This document shows positions 53,473-62,935 of a stretch of DNA of 64,000 bases, piece after piece. The number at the start of each line of letters is the position of its first letter. Positions within the stretch are counted from its first letter, which is position 1. The translations under genes and the position numbers were made by a program. The notes beneath the pieces were generated by a model that saw only the letters and a program-made list of their open reading frames with translations, was not told the origin of the DNA and made no database searches. The stretch comes from Pseudomonas fluorescens (GTDB taxonomy: Bacteria > Pseudomonadota > Gammaproteobacteria > Pseudomonadales > Pseudomonadaceae). Location: assembly GCF_002837185.1 (NCBI RefSeq), contig NZ_KZ478006.1:1-64000 (forward strand). The letters run 5' to 3'.

Positions 53473-54867
53473 ATGAGCACCGACAAGACCAACCAGTCCT
53501 GGGGCGGCCGCTTCAGTGAACCCGTCGACGCCTTCGTCGCGCGCTTCACCGCCTCCGTCAACTTCGACCAGCGCCTGTACCGCCACGACATCATGGGCTC
53601 CATCGCCCACGCCACCATGCTGGCCAAGGTCGGCGTGCTGACCGATGCCGAGCGCGACAGCATCATCGAAGGCCTGACCACCATCCGGGGCGAGATCGAA
53701 GCCGGCACGTTCGACTGGCGCGTCGACCTGGAAGACGTGCACATGAACATCGAGGCACGGCTGACCGATCGCATCGGTGTGACCGGCAAGAAGCTGCACA
53801 CCGGGCGCAGCCGTAACGACCAGGTGGCCACCGATATCCGCCTGTGGCTACGCGATGAAATCGATTTGATCCTGGCTGAAATCACCCGCCTGCAAAAAGG
53901 TTTGCTGGAACAGGCCGAGCGCGAATCGGCCACCATCATGCCCGGCTTCACGCACCTGCAGACCGCTCAGCCCGTGACCTTCGGCCACCACCTGCTGGCC
54001 TGGTTCGAAATGCTCAGCCGCGATTACGAGCGCCTCGTGGATTGCCGCAAGCGGGCCAATCGCATGCCACTCGGCAGCGCCGCACTGGCCGGCACCACCT
54101 ACCCGATCGACCGCGAGTACACCGCGCAATTGCTGGGCTTCGACGCCGTCGGCGGCAACTCCCTGGACGGCGTGTCGGACCGTGATTTCGCCATCGAATT
54201 CTGCGCCGCCGCCAGCATCGCGATGATGCACCTGTCGCGCTTTTCCGAAGAGCTGGTGCTGTGGACCAGCGCGCAATTCCAGTTCATCGACCTGCCGGAC
54301 CGCTTCTGCACCGGCAGCTCGATCATGCCGCAAAAGAAAAACCCCGACGTCCCCGAACTGGTACGTGGCAAGAGCGGCCGCGTATTCGGCGCGCTGATGG
54401 GCCTGCTGACCCTGATGAAAGGCCAGCCGCTGGCCTATAACAAGGACAATCAGGAAGACAAGGAACCGCTGTTCGACGCCGCCGACACGCTGCGCGACTC
54501 ACTGCGTGCGTTTGCCGACATGATTCCGGCGATCAAGCCCAAGCACGCGATCATGCGCGAAGCGGCCTTGCGGGGTTTTTCCACCGCAACCGACCTGGCC
54601 GACTACCTGGTGCGTCGTGGCCTGCCCTTCCGCGACTGCCACGAAATCGTTGGCCATGCCGTGAAATACGGCGTGGACACCGGCAAGGACCTGGCGGAAA
54701 TGAGCCTGGAAGAACTGCGCCAGTTCAGCGACCAGATCGAGCAGGATGTGTTTGCCGTGCTGACCCTGGAAGGCTCGGTGAATGCCCGTAACCACATCGG
54801 CGGCACCGCGCCGGCGCAGGTGAAAGCAGCCGTCGCGCGTGGCCAGGAGCTACTCGCCAGCCGCTAA
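53473..54867 (+). CDS. argH: Argininosuccinate lyase
   Basis: A 464-residue fumarase/aspartase-superfamily enzyme giving arginine and fumarate. The C3 signature GSSIMPQKKNPDVPE, TGRSRNDQVATDIRLWLR and TIMPGFTHLQTAQPVTFGHH with the catalytic His are all present. It starts 12 bases after the ribosome-site-like region and ends at a REP palindrome. It is divergent from algR, as in P. aeruginosa. Confidence 0.97.
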   Translation: MSTDKTNQSWGGRFSEPVDAFVARFTASVNFDQRLYRHDIMGSIAHATMLAKVGVLTDAERDSIIEGLTTIRGEIEAGTFDWRVDLEDVHMNIEARLTDRIGVTGKKLHTGRSRNDQVATDIRLWLRDEIDLILAEITRLQKGLLEQAERESATIMPGFTHLQTAQPVTFGHHLLAWFEMLSRDYERLVDCRKRANRMPLGSAALAGTTYPIDREYTAQLLGFDAVGGNSLDGVSDRDFAIEFCAAASIAMMHLSRFSEELVLWTSAQFQFIDLPDRFCTGSSIMPQKKNPDVPELVRGKSGRVFGALMGLLTLMKGQPLAYNKDNQEDKEPLFDAADTLRDSLRAFADMIPAIKPKHAIMREAALRGFSTATDLADYLVRRGLPFRDCHEIVGHAVKYGVDTGKDLAEMSLEELRQFSDQIEQDVFAVLTLEGSVNARNHIGGTAPAQVKAAVARGQELLASR

Positions 54868-54868
54868 A

Positions 54869-54902
54869 AAATGTGGGAGGGGGCAAGCCCCCTCCCACAT
54901 TT
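54869..54902. repeat. Perfect REP palindrome between argH and the GST-like gene
   Basis: A 16-bp perfect stem (54869-54884 with 54887-54902) nearly identical to the copy at 32086. It abuts the stop codons of both convergent genes and likely acts as a two-way terminator. Confidence 0.9.
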
Positions 54903-54904
54903 GA

Positions 54905-55564
54905 TTATTTCTTGGCCGCAATCATTGCCATGAACGCCGGCATCGCCGCCTGCCTGTCCGCCTCGACCTTTTGCGCATTGGGCATCTCGTTCAAACGCCC
55001 CAGCAACGCCTTCGCCTGTGGCAACTGCGCCAGCAGGTCCAGCCCGAACAGTTTTTCGCCTACCCCACAGGCCAGATTCAAGCTGTACATGAAATACAGA
55101 TCGGCAATCGTGAAGTGCTCTCCCGCCACATAGGGCGCGAACTTACCGTGGCGGCCTAACGTACCGACCCCCAGCAACAATTCAGCTCGGGACTTGTCCT
55201 TGATCGCCTCCGGTACCGTCATGCCAAAAAAGGCTTCGGCGAAGCACGCCCGCGCAGGCAATTCGATGTACAGCTCGATTTCACGGCACAACGCCAGCAC
55301 CTGGGCACGCTGGAACGGGTCGGCTGGCAGCAGCGCAGGCCCTTCCTGGGTCTGCTCGAGGTATTCGAGGATCACGCTGGTTTCGTTGATGAAGCCTTGC
55401 TCGACACCCAGCACGGGTACTTTGCCTCGCGGGCTCACCGCCAGGGCTTCAGGCGTTTGTCCTGCATAAAAAGGCACCTCTTCGAAAGGCAGCCCTTTCT
55501 CCATCAGCGCCAGCTTGACCATGTTGTAGTAGTTACTGACCGAAAATCCATAAAGCTTGAGCAT
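54905..55564 (-). CDS. Glutathione S-transferase-like protein
   Basis: A 219-residue cytoplasmic GST: a thioredoxin-like N-terminal domain (MLKLYGFSVSNYYNMVKLAL, GKVPVLGVEQGFINETSVILEYLEQ) and an all-helical C-terminal domain (EHFTIADLYFMYSLNL). The substrate-interacting N-terminal Ser/Tyr residues are present in the SNYY stretch. GGAGG stands 8 bases before the ATG at 55564. The specific substrate is unknown. Confidence 0.88.
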   Translation of the reverse strand: MLKLYGFSVSNYYNMVKLALMEKGLPFEEVPFYAGQTPEALAVSPRGKVPVLGVEQGFINETSVILEYLEQTQEGPALLPADPFQRAQVLALCREIELYIELPARACFAEAFFGMTVPEAIKDKSRAELLLGVGTLGRHGKFAPYVAGEHFTIADLYFMYSLNLACGVGEKLFGLDLLAQLPQAKALLGRLNEMPNAQKVEADRQAAMPAFMAMIAAKK

Positions 55565-55689
55565 CGCAAAGCCTCCAGGCCGGGTGCGGGGTTGGCTGCA
55601 AGCGTTATAGACGCTGAGGCCTGGCCTGGCCAGCAGCATCACCGGCCTGAATGGCGTTAGACTGGCGCCCTTACCTTGAGGAGCCTGCC

Positions 55690-55974
55690 ATGAGCGAGCC
55701 GACCGATATCGACCACGACGAAGAAGAATTCACCGAAAGCACGCTGATCCAGGCCATCGAGAACCAGATCGAAAGCGACAACCCACCGGCGGCCAAGGCC
55801 ACGTTCAACAAGCTGACGCTGGTAGGGTATGAGCGAGAAGAGATCCTGAATCTCATGGCCCACGTGCTGGCCTTCGAGATCGACGCGATGCTGGATGAGG
55901 ACCGCGCCTTTGATACCCAATGGTATGAAACCGCGCTGCGCGCACTGCCTGAGCTGCCGCCTGAAAAGGAATAA
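55690..55974 (+). CDS. Conserved small acidic protein of unknown function
   Basis: A 94-residue highly acidic protein starting MSEPTDIDHDEEEFTES, with a helical core FNKLTLVGYEREEILNLMAHVLAFEI. GAGGAG stands 8 bases before the ATG. I believe it belongs to a Pseudomonas-restricted family without a known role. It is followed by the TIGR02647 gene and may share a transcript with it. Confidence 0.7.
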   Translation: MSEPTDIDHDEEEFTESTLIQAIENQIESDNPPAAKATFNKLTLVGYEREEILNLMAHVLAFEIDAMLDEDRAFDTQWYETALRALPELPPEKE

Positions 55975-56070
55975 TCCAGCTGCGCTGCAACACGCTGGAC
56001 AGTTCGGCAAAGTGCGTTCACCTTATGGCCTGCTAGCCTCTAATAAATTCTTAGAAAGTCTGGAGTCCTT

Positions 56071-56322
56071 ATGTCGTATACCCCTGAGTTGGTTGCCGAA
56101 CTGGAAATCCTTGCACTCTTCAACCTGGACAGCTCCCAGGAAGGTCTGAAAGTCCACCAGACCGCTACTCCAACTGCCATCGACGCCGCAAAACGCTTGT
56201 TTGAGAAAGAACTGATCACCCAGCCCGACGGTGGCTATCTGACCAGCCTGGGTCGGGATGCCGCCCAACACACCCAAAGCTTGCTGACAATTCTGAAGAC
56301 CACCAAAAAAGAAGCTGCCTGA
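56071..56322 (+). CDS. TIGR02647 family protein
   Basis: An 83-residue cytoplasmic protein with the family text MSYTPELVAELEILALFNLD, LKVHQTATPTAIDAAKRLFEKELITQPDGGYLTSLGR-type. The fold looks winged-helix-like (a small DNA-binding candidate), but no function is known. GGAG stands 7 bases before the ATG. Confidence 0.85.
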   Translation: MSYTPELVAELEILALFNLDSSQEGLKVHQTATPTAIDAAKRLFEKELITQPDGGYLTSLGRDAAQHTQSLLTILKTTKKEAA

Positions 56323-56489
56323 CACCTGATACGCCCATGGGGTCCGCTCTTTGCGGATTCCGAGGGCGTCGCCGCGTAACAGCGAAAATTCTGACGCCAA
56401 AACCCATTTCCCTCTAAAACTCCTACGCTACTGTCTGTAAACTCCGACACGGCCGCCCACGTCGGGCCCTGCGAGCCACCGAGTTCGAC

Positions 56490-59330
56490 ATGACCCGCAC
56501 CCATGAAATCCGCCCCGACCTGGACGAAGGCATCGACCGCAAGGTGCTGACCCAGTTGCGCGCGCGGTTCATGGCGCTCAATGAGGGCCGCCTGGCCCGT
56601 GCCGTTGAGGGGCTGACCCCGCGCCAGCAAAGCGTGCTGACCTTGTTGCCGCTGTTTTTCCACGTCAATCACCCCTTGCTGCCAGGTTATGTATCCAGCG
56701 GCACACCGGCCGGGCTGTCGAATTTCGAACCGGATACCCAGGCCCTGGCTGAAGCGCAGCGCCTGACGCGTTCGTTCTCCTACAAGCCGCGCCATGGCAA
56801 CCCGCCCCGTCCGATCCACGGCCTGTTCCTGATGGGCAGCCTGGGCACGCTGGCCCAGGCGGATCAAAGCGATATGGACGTGTGGGTATGCCACGCGCCC
56901 GACCTGAATGACAACGAGCTGGCCGAGCTGCGCAAGAAGTGCCAACTGCTGGAAGCCTGGGCCCAGACCATGGGCGCCGAGACCCACTTCTTCCTGATTG
57001 AACCGACGCGCTTTGTGCTCGGTGAACGGGACACGCAACTGAGCTCCGACGATTGCGGGACCACTCAGCACTATCTTTTGCTGGATGAGTTCTACCGCAC
57101 CGCAATCTGGCTGGCCGGGCGCACGCCGATCTGGTGGCTGGTGCCGGTCTATGAAGAACGTCGCTACGCCGAGTTCACCCACGCGCTGATCTCCAAACGT
57201 TTCATTCGCGCCGACGAAACCCTTGATCTCGGCCATCTGGCGCACATCCCTCCAGGGGAGTTCATCGGTGCCGGGCTGTGGCAGTTGTTCAAGGGCATCG
57301 AATCGCCCTATAAATCGGTGCTCAAGCTGCTGCTGACCGAGGTCTATGCCAGCGAGCACCCCAACGTGCAATGCCTGAGCCTGCGCTTCAAGCGCGCGGT
57401 GTTTGCCAATCAGATGGACCTGGATGAGTTGGACCCCTACATCGTGGTCTACCGCCGCATCGAGGAATACCTCAAGGCCCGCAATGAACCGGAGCGCCTG
57501 GAACTGGTACGGCGCAGCCTGTACCTGAAGGTCAACCGCAAGCTCAGCGCCGGCCAGCGCACCGCCAGCTGGCAACGGCTGCTGCTGGAACGCCTGGCCC
57601 ATGAATGGAACTGGGATCCGCGCCAACTGGCGTTGCTGGACAGTCGCAGCCAATGGAAAGTGCGTCAGGTCGCCTCCGAGCGCCGCGCCCTGGTCAACGA
57701 GCTGAACTACAGTTATCGCTTCCTCACCCAGTTCGCCCGCACGGAACAGACCGTCAGCCTGATCAACCGGCGCGACCTCAATGTGCTGGGCCGTCGTTTG
57801 TACGCGGCCTTTGAACGCAAGGCCGGCAAGGTCGAGTTCATCAACCCCGGCATTGCCCCGGACCTGGCCGAAGACACCTTGACCCTGGTGCACTCACCCA
57901 ACCGCAAGGAGCCGGGGCAGTACCATTGGGGCCTGTATAACGGCAACCTCACCGCCCTGGAATGGGAGCACTTCGCCCCCATCAAGCGCAGCCGCGACCT
58001 GCTGGAAATGCTTACCTGGTGCCATCGCAACGGTGTGATCGACAGCAGTACGCGCCTGGCGCTGCACCCGGGCGTCAGCGACATGACCGAGTTTGAGCTG
58101 TTCAACCTGCTGGGCAGCCTGCAACAGACCATCGCCCTGCCCATGAGCAGCGTCGATGAAACGCGCTTGTTACGCTCGGCGGTGCCCGAAGAAGTGCTGT
58201 TGCTGATCAACGTCGGCGTCGACCCACTCAAGCATCACCGCGACCTGAATATTCTGATGACCACCGAGCGTACCGACTCGCTGAGTTATGCCGGCGTGCG
58301 TGAGAACCTGGTACTGACCCTGGACCAGGTCACGCTCAATAGCTGGAACGAGGTGACGGTCAGCCGCTACGACGGACCCCATGCGCTGCTCGACTGCCTG
58401 CGCGACTACCTCAACCAATTGCCATCGGATCATTTGCCACGGTTGCGGGTGCGCTGCTTCTGTCACAACCGAGCGCAATTCATTGCCCAGCGCGTGGAAG
58501 AGGTATTCGACACTGCGCAGAACCTGCTGCTCGGCCGAGGCAATCACCGCTACCTGCTCCAAGTTCAGCAACACTATCACGTCATGGAATTGATTCCCGG
58601 CCAAGCCACCCATGTACCGCTGCCGACCCATGACGCATTGATCGCCTACCTCAGCGAAGAGTTGGCCAGTTACAGCCCGTGGCACCTGGACACCATGGCC
58701 CTGGAAGATCACGACCTGGCGCTGCTGCTGCCCATGGGTGTGGCCGATTGCATACAGGTGTTCTACCGGATCCATGAAGGATTTGCCGAACTGTATGTGC
58801 TCGACGAGTTCAATGCGCTCTGGCAGCAGCGTTTGCCGTTCCATGATGAGCAAAGCCTGTTGGCACCGCTGCAGCGTTTCCTGCTCTCGATCATCTATCG
58901 CCGCGAAGCGCTATCAGCTCTGGACACACAACAGCCATTGGGCGAAGTGCAGCTCTCGTATTACCAACTGCTGCCGTCGGGCAATGGCCGTGCTCGTCTC
59001 GTCGAGCCAAGGCCGGCTCCGCAACACCCCGCCAACCAGCCGTTTTATGACGTACAAGCGATTATCGCCAAGGCGGCGCCCGGACAGGTGGGTATCACGC
59101 TGTACTGCAACCAGCGGGAATTTTCCGAATTGGAGTTTGGCGACCAGCTGTTTGCGGTAGTCGCCCGGGAAATCGTCGGGCAGCGCCGGGAACCCGAGCG
59201 TTACCGTTGCTACATCACCGATCTGGATCTGTCGGGCCTGCTTGGCGACGTGCAAAGCCCGAGCAATCTGTACCTGCGCTACAAGGCCGAGCTCGAGCTC
59301 GCGCTCAATCAAGCGCTGAACCAGATTTAA
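56490..59330 (+). CDS. cyaA: Class I adenylate cyclase CyaA
   Basis: A 946-residue cytoplasmic enzyme making cAMP. The N-terminal nucleotidyltransferase region carries LMGSLGTLAQADQSDMDVW (about 114-132) with Asp 128 and 130 as likely metal ligands, then CHAPDLND. The C-terminal ~500 residues form the family's regulatory part (LNSWNEVTVSRYDGPHALL, RCFCHNRAQFIAQRVEEVFD). It is slightly longer than E. coli CyaA. Its stop overlaps the convergent rnk gene by 4 bases. cAMP acts through Vfr in pseudomonads. Confidence 0.95.
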   Translation: MTRTHEIRPDLDEGIDRKVLTQLRARFMALNEGRLARAVEGLTPRQQSVLTLLPLFFHVNHPLLPGYVSSGTPAGLSNFEPDTQALAEAQRLTRSFSYKPRHGNPPRPIHGLFLMGSLGTLAQADQSDMDVWVCHAPDLNDNELAELRKKCQLLEAWAQTMGAETHFFLIEPTRFVLGERDTQLSSDDCGTTQHYLLLDEFYRTAIWLAGRTPIWWLVPVYEERRYAEFTHALISKRFIRADETLDLGHLAHIPPGEFIGAGLWQLFKGIESPYKSVLKLLLTEVYASEHPNVQCLSLRFKRAVFANQMDLDELDPYIVVYRRIEEYLKARNEPERLELVRRSLYLKVNRKLSAGQRTASWQRLLLERLAHEWNWDPRQLALLDSRSQWKVRQVASERRALVNELNYSYRFLTQFARTEQTVSLINRRDLNVLGRRLYAAFERKAGKVEFINPGIAPDLAEDTLTLVHSPNRKEPGQYHWGLYNGNLTALEWEHFAPIKRSRDLLEMLTWCHRNGVIDSSTRLALHPGVSDMTEFELFNLLGSLQQTIALPMSSVDETRLLRSAVPEEVLLLINVGVDPLKHHRDLNILMTTERTDSLSYAGVRENLVLTLDQVTLNSWNEVTVSRYDGPHALLDCLRDYLNQLPSDHLPRLRVRCFCHNRAQFIAQRVEEVFDTAQNLLLGRGNHRYLLQVQQHYHVMELIPGQATHVPLPTHDALIAYLSEELASYSPWHLDTMALEDHDLALLLPMGVADCIQVFYRIHEGFAELYVLDEFNALWQQRLPFHDEQSLLAPLQRFLLSIIYRREALSALDTQQPLGEVQLSYYQLLPSGNGRARLVEPRPAPQHPANQPFYDVQAIIAKAAPGQVGITLYCNQREFSELEFGDQLFAVVAREIVGQRREPERYRCYITDLDLSGLLGDVQSPSNLYLRYKAELELALNQALNQI

Positions 59331-59740
59331 AGAGGGAAGGCGCCGCCATCCCTGGGCTGGCCTTCGACACTCAGCAGCTCGAGCTTGAGGGTCTTGCCGC
59401 CCGGCGCGGGCCAATCAATATGCTGGCCCACTTGCAGGCCGAGCAACGCGCTGCCCACCGGTGCCAGGATCGAGATCTTGCCTTCATCGGCGTTCGCGTC
59501 CTTGGGGTAAACCAGGGTCAGGTGGTAATCCTTGCCGCTGCCTTGCTCACGGCAATGCACGCTGGAGTTCATGGTCACGACACTTGCAGGCACTTCATCG
59601 TGGCCAACCACTTCTTCGGCGCGGTCGAGTTCGTGTTGCAACGCTTCGACACCGGGAAACTCGTCGCCCAGGCGGTCGATCAGTTGCTCCAGGCGCTGCA
59701 CGTCAAGACGGGTGAGAATGATGGACGGTGCGGTGGTCAT
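59327..59740 (-). CDS. rnk: Nucleoside diphosphate kinase regulator Rnk
   Basis: A 137-residue cytoplasmic protein with the GreA/GreB C-terminal-like domain: an N-terminal helical hairpin (ILTRLDVQRLEQLIDRL) and a C-terminal FKBP-like domain with LVYPKDANADEGKISILAPVGSALLGLQVGQ. In P. aeruginosa and E. coli it modulates RNA polymerase and Ndk levels. It is monocistronic, with a terminator hairpin upstream at 59779-59803 ending the neighbouring cyaY operon. Confidence 0.93.
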   Translation of the reverse strand: MTTAPSIILTRLDVQRLEQLIDRLGDEFPGVEALQHELDRAEEVVGHDEVPASVVTMNSSVHCREQGSGKDYHLTLVYPKDANADEGKISILAPVGSALLGLQVGQHIDWPAPGGKTLKLELLSVEGQPRDGGAFPL

Positions 59741-59769
59741 GATTCAGGCAGACTCCTTTTTTCTGCACA

Positions 59770-59803
59770 AAAAAGCAAAACCCCGCCAGGAAAAGGCGGG
59801 GTT
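59770..59803 (-). terminator. Terminator of the cyaY-DUF1289 operon
   Basis: AACCCCGCC (59779-59787) pairs with GGCGGGGTT (59795-59803), then a T-rich run (TTGCTTTTTTG) on the minus strand. Confidence 0.9.
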
Positions 59804-59871
59804 CTCACGGGCCTCGATGAGTTGAGGCGTACCCGGACACTACCACAGCGTCACAAATAAACAAGACGACC

Positions 59872-60096
59872 TCAGGCGTGGGCCCGGCGTTGCTCGGCCT
59901 CGGCACAGATCACTCGGCGCCGCTCATCATCGGCGGAGCGCCATTCGCGGATATCTTCGACATGGCGAAAGCAGCCGAGGCAGACTTTCTGCTCGTCCAG
60001 ACGACACAAACTGATACAAGGTGACGGCACCGCCGGGCTGACATTGCTGAACAGCGGCTTGGCTGGGCGCGTGGGTACGGACTGGCTCACAGTCAA
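59872..60096 (-). CDS. DUF1289 domain protein
   Basis: A 74-residue protein with a Cys cluster (Cys 27, 31, 39 and 42 in PCISLCRL and VCLGCFR), a candidate Fe-S or metal site of the DUF1289 family. The start overlaps the cyaY stop by 4 bases, so it is co-translated with the iron chaperone CyaY. A role in Fe-S or metal handling is therefore reasonable but not shown. Confidence 0.85.
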   Translation of the reverse strand: MTVSQSVPTRPAKPLFSNVSPAVPSPCISLCRLDEQKVCLGCFRHVEDIREWRSADDERRRVICAEAEQRRAHA

Positions 60097-60425
60097 ATCT
60101 CGTCGAAATCCAGCTCGGCGCCGGATTGTTCCAGAACCAGACGCGCCAGCATCTCGCTGAGCAGCTCATCGCTGGTATCGCATTGCCAATTGTTGTCTTC
60201 TTCGTTGTAGTCGAAGTGAAAACCACCGGAACGTGCCGCCAGCCACAATTGCCGCAACGGTTCCTGACGGCTGAAGATCAACTGAGTGCCGTTCTCGAAC
60301 TTGACCGTCAGCACGCCGGCCGAGTTTTCCAGGTCCACGTCCAAACCGCTGTCGTCGAAAATATCTTCCAGCGCCTGCTGGGTCGCATCCACCAGGTCGT
60401 GAAAACGGGCTTCGGTCAAACTCAT
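60093..60425 (-). CDS. cyaY: CyaY, frataxin homologue
   Basis: A 110-residue bacterial frataxin, an iron-binding regulator of IscS-based Fe-S assembly. It has the acidic first helix (FHDLVDATQQALEDIFDDSGLDVDLE) and LKFEN-type strand text (LTVKFENGTQLIFSRQEPLRQLWLAA). It is divergent from lptM/lysA with 238 bases between, the cyaY-lptM-lysA order common in gamma-proteobacteria. Confidence 0.95.
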   Translation of the reverse strand: MSLTEARFHDLVDATQQALEDIFDDSGLDVDLENSAGVLTVKFENGTQLIFSRQEPLRQLWLAARSGGFHFDYNEEDNNWQCDTSDELLSEMLARLVLEQSGAELDFDEI

Positions 60426-60663
60426 TGTGGCAACCTCGAAAGTGTCTGGTTCTGCTCAAGCGCCGCACAATACGGACGCGCCCCGCCGATTGCAAAGGAT
60501 ACCGATTTCATCACAGATGGCGGTACGAAATATCCTCAACCAGCGTAGCCCGCTTCCCGACTATCTCGGCAAACCCCCGCCGGACGGGTATTCCAGCGCA
60601 TAGGCAAGCTGGCGGGTGGTCGGTATACTCGGGCGCAATTAATGCATATTCAAGGATTTCGCC

Positions 60664-60831
60664 ATGAAGCGCCTGATCTCTTCCCTTGCTGCGCTCGTCG
60701 CGGTCGCTTGCCTCGTTAGTGCCTGTGGTCAGAAAGGCCCGCTGTACCTGCCTGACGACAGCAAAGACCCGAACGAACAGGCGCAGTCGTCGCAAAAGCC
60801 GTCCAAAGCGCACAAGCACGACACTTACTAA
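60664..60831 (+). CDS. lptM: LptM/YifL-type lipoprotein
   Basis: A 55-residue lipoprotein with a signal peptide (MKRLISSLAALVAVACLVSA) and a lipobox LVSAC at Cys 21, then GQKGPLYLP, the family signature. LptM (YifL) assists LptD maturation in the LPS transporter. AGGA stands 7 bases upstream of the ATG. It is followed 9 bases later by lysA. The short tail (SSQKPSKAHKHDTY) is not conserved in the family. Confidence 0.92.
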   Translation: MKRLISSLAALVAVACLVSACGQKGPLYLPDDSKDPNEQAQSSQKPSKAHKHDTY

Positions 60832-60840
60832 GGGATCCTC

Positions 60841-62088
60841 ATGGACGCTTTTAACTACCGGGACGGCGCGCTGTTCGCGGAAGGCGTGGCGCTGTCCGCA
60901 ATTGCCCAGCGCTTTGGCACCCCGACTTATGTGTATTCGCGTGCCCATATCGAAGCGCAATACCGCTCGTTCACCGACCCGCTGGAAGGCGTGCCGCATC
61001 TGGTGTGCTACGCGGTAAAAGCCAACTCCAACCTGGGCGTGCTCAATGTCCTGGCGCGCCTTGGCGCCGGTTTCGACATTGTGTCCCGTGGCGAGCTGGA
61101 ACGGGTATTGGCCGCTGGCGGCCAGGCCGACAAGATCGTGTTCTCCGGCGTCGGCAAGAGCCGCGAAGACATGCGCCGCGCCTTGGAAGTGGGTGTGCAC
61201 TGCTTCAACATCGAGTCCACCGACGAACTGGAGCGCCTGCAGGCCGTCGCCGCCGAGATGGGTGTTCGCGCGCCGATCTCCCTGCGCGTCAATCCGGACG
61301 TCGACGCCGGCACTCACCCGTACATTTCCACCGGTCTCAAAGAGAACAAGTTCGGCATCGCCATCGCCGATGCCGAAGACGTTTATATCCGCGCCGCCCA
61401 ATTGCCGAACCTGGACGTGTTGGGCGTCGACTGCCATATCGGCTCGCAACTGACCACCCTGCCGCCGTTCCTCGATGCTCTGGACCGCCTGCTGGCGCTG
61501 ATCGACCGCCTGGGCGACTGCGGCATCTACCTGCATCACATCGATCTGGGTGGCGGTGTGGGCGTGCGTTACCGCGATGAAGAGCCGCCGTTGATCGCCG
61601 ACTACATCAAGGCCGTGCGCGAGCGCCTCGAGGGCCGCGACCTGACGCTGATGTTCGAGCCGGGCCGCTATATCGTCGCCAACGCCGGCGTGCTGCTGAC
61701 CCAGGTCGAGTACCTCAAGCACACCGAGCACAAGGACTTCGCCATCGTCGACGCGGCGATGAACGACCTTATCCGCCCGGCGTTGTACCAGGCCTGGATG
61801 AACGTCACAGCGGTGACGCCTCGCCACAGCCAGGCGCGTGCGTACGACATTGTCGGCCCGATCTGTGAGACCGGCGACTTCCTGGCCAAGGATCGTCAGC
61901 TGGCCCTGGAGGAAGGCGACCTGCTGGCCGTGCATTCGGCCGGTGCCTATGGGTTTGTCATGAGTTCCAACTACAACACCCGCGGCCGCGCCGCCGAGGT
62001 GCTGGTGGACGGTGATCAAGCGTTTGAAGTGCGTCGCCGCGAGACGGTAGCCGAGTTGTATGCTGGCGAAAGCCTGCTGCCGGAGTAA
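60841..62088 (+). CDS. lysA: Diaminopimelate decarboxylase
   Basis: A 415-residue PLP enzyme producing lysine from meso-DAP. The PLP Lys is Lys 60 in CYAVKANSN. GxGxG-type text HIDLGGGVGVRY, the EPGRYIVANAG stretch and CETGDFLA provide the rest of the active site. It lies 9 bases after lptM and 3 before dapF, so lptM-lysA-dapF is a single unit for lysine and cell wall precursor supply. Confidence 0.97.
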   Translation: MDAFNYRDGALFAEGVALSAIAQRFGTPTYVYSRAHIEAQYRSFTDPLEGVPHLVCYAVKANSNLGVLNVLARLGAGFDIVSRGELERVLAAGGQADKIVFSGVGKSREDMRRALEVGVHCFNIESTDELERLQAVAAEMGVRAPISLRVNPDVDAGTHPYISTGLKENKFGIAIADAEDVYIRAAQLPNLDVLGVDCHIGSQLTTLPPFLDALDRLLALIDRLGDCGIYLHHIDLGGGVGVRYRDEEPPLIADYIKAVRERLEGRDLTLMFEPGRYIVANAGVLLTQVEYLKHTEHKDFAIVDAAMNDLIRPALYQAWMNVTAVTPRHSQARAYDIVGPICETGDFLAKDRQLALEEGDLLAVHSAGAYGFVMSSNYNTRGRAAEVLVDGDQAFEVRRRETVAELYAGESLLPE

Positions 62089-62091
62089 GCC

Positions 62092-62922
62092 ATGCTGCTG
62101 CGTTTTACCAAGATGCACGGACTGGGCAATGACTTCATGGTTCTCGACCTGGTCAGCCAGCACGCGCACATCCTGCCCAAGCACGCCAAACAATGGGGCG
62201 ACCGGCATACCGGTATCGGCTTCGACCAACTGCTGCTGGTGGAAGCGCCGACCAACCCGGAGGTGGATTTCCGTTATCGGATCTTCAACTCCGACGGCTC
62301 CGAAGTGGAACAGTGCGGCAACGGTGCGCGCTGCTTCGCGCGATTTGTGCTGGACAAGCGTCTGACCGCCAAGCGCCAGATTCGCGTCGAAACCAAGGGC
62401 GGCGTGATCGAACTGGATATCCGCAGTGACGGCCAGATCAGCGTCAACATGGGCGCGCCGCGCGTGGTGCCGGCGGATATTCCGTTCCAGGCGCCCGAGC
62501 AGGCCCTCAGTTATGCGCTGGATGTGGACGGCAACACGGTCAATATCGCCGCCGTGTCCATGGGCAATCCCCATGCGGTGCTGCGGGTCAATGACATCAA
62601 CAATGCGCCCGTGCACGAACTGGGGCCGAAGATCGAACATCACCCGCGCTTTCCGGCGCGGGTCAACGTGGGCTTCCTGCAGGTGATCGACCGTTCTCGC
62701 GCGCAATTGCGCGTGTGGGAACGCGGCGCCGGCGAAACCCAGGCCTGCGGCACCGGCGCCTGCGCCGCTGCCGTGGCCGCGATCAGCCAGGGGTGGATGG
62801 ATTCGCCGCTGCTGATCGACCTGCCGGGTGGACGCTTGTCCATCGAATGGGCAGGCCCTGGTCACCCGGTGATGATGACCGGGCCGGCCACGCGTGTATA
62901 CGAAGGACAGGTCCGTCTATGA
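62092..62922 (+). CDS. dapF: Diaminopimelate epimerase
   Basis: A 276-residue cofactor-free epimerase making meso-DAP for peptidoglycan and lysine. The two catalytic Cys lie in SEVEQCGNGARC (Cys 75) and QACGTGACAAAVAA (about Cys 219). The start GCC-ATG is 3 bases after lysA. Length and motifs match the family throughout. Confidence 0.97.
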   Translation: MLLRFTKMHGLGNDFMVLDLVSQHAHILPKHAKQWGDRHTGIGFDQLLLVEAPTNPEVDFRYRIFNSDGSEVEQCGNGARCFARFVLDKRLTAKRQIRVETKGGVIELDIRSDGQISVNMGAPRVVPADIPFQAPEQALSYALDVDGNTVNIAAVSMGNPHAVLRVNDINNAPVHELGPKIEHHPRFPARVNVGFLQVIDRSRAQLRVWERGAGETQACGTGACAAAVAAISQGWMDSPLLIDLPGGRLSIEWAGPGHPVMMTGPATRVYEGQVRL

Positions 62923-62935
62923 GTGAGCCAAGCCA

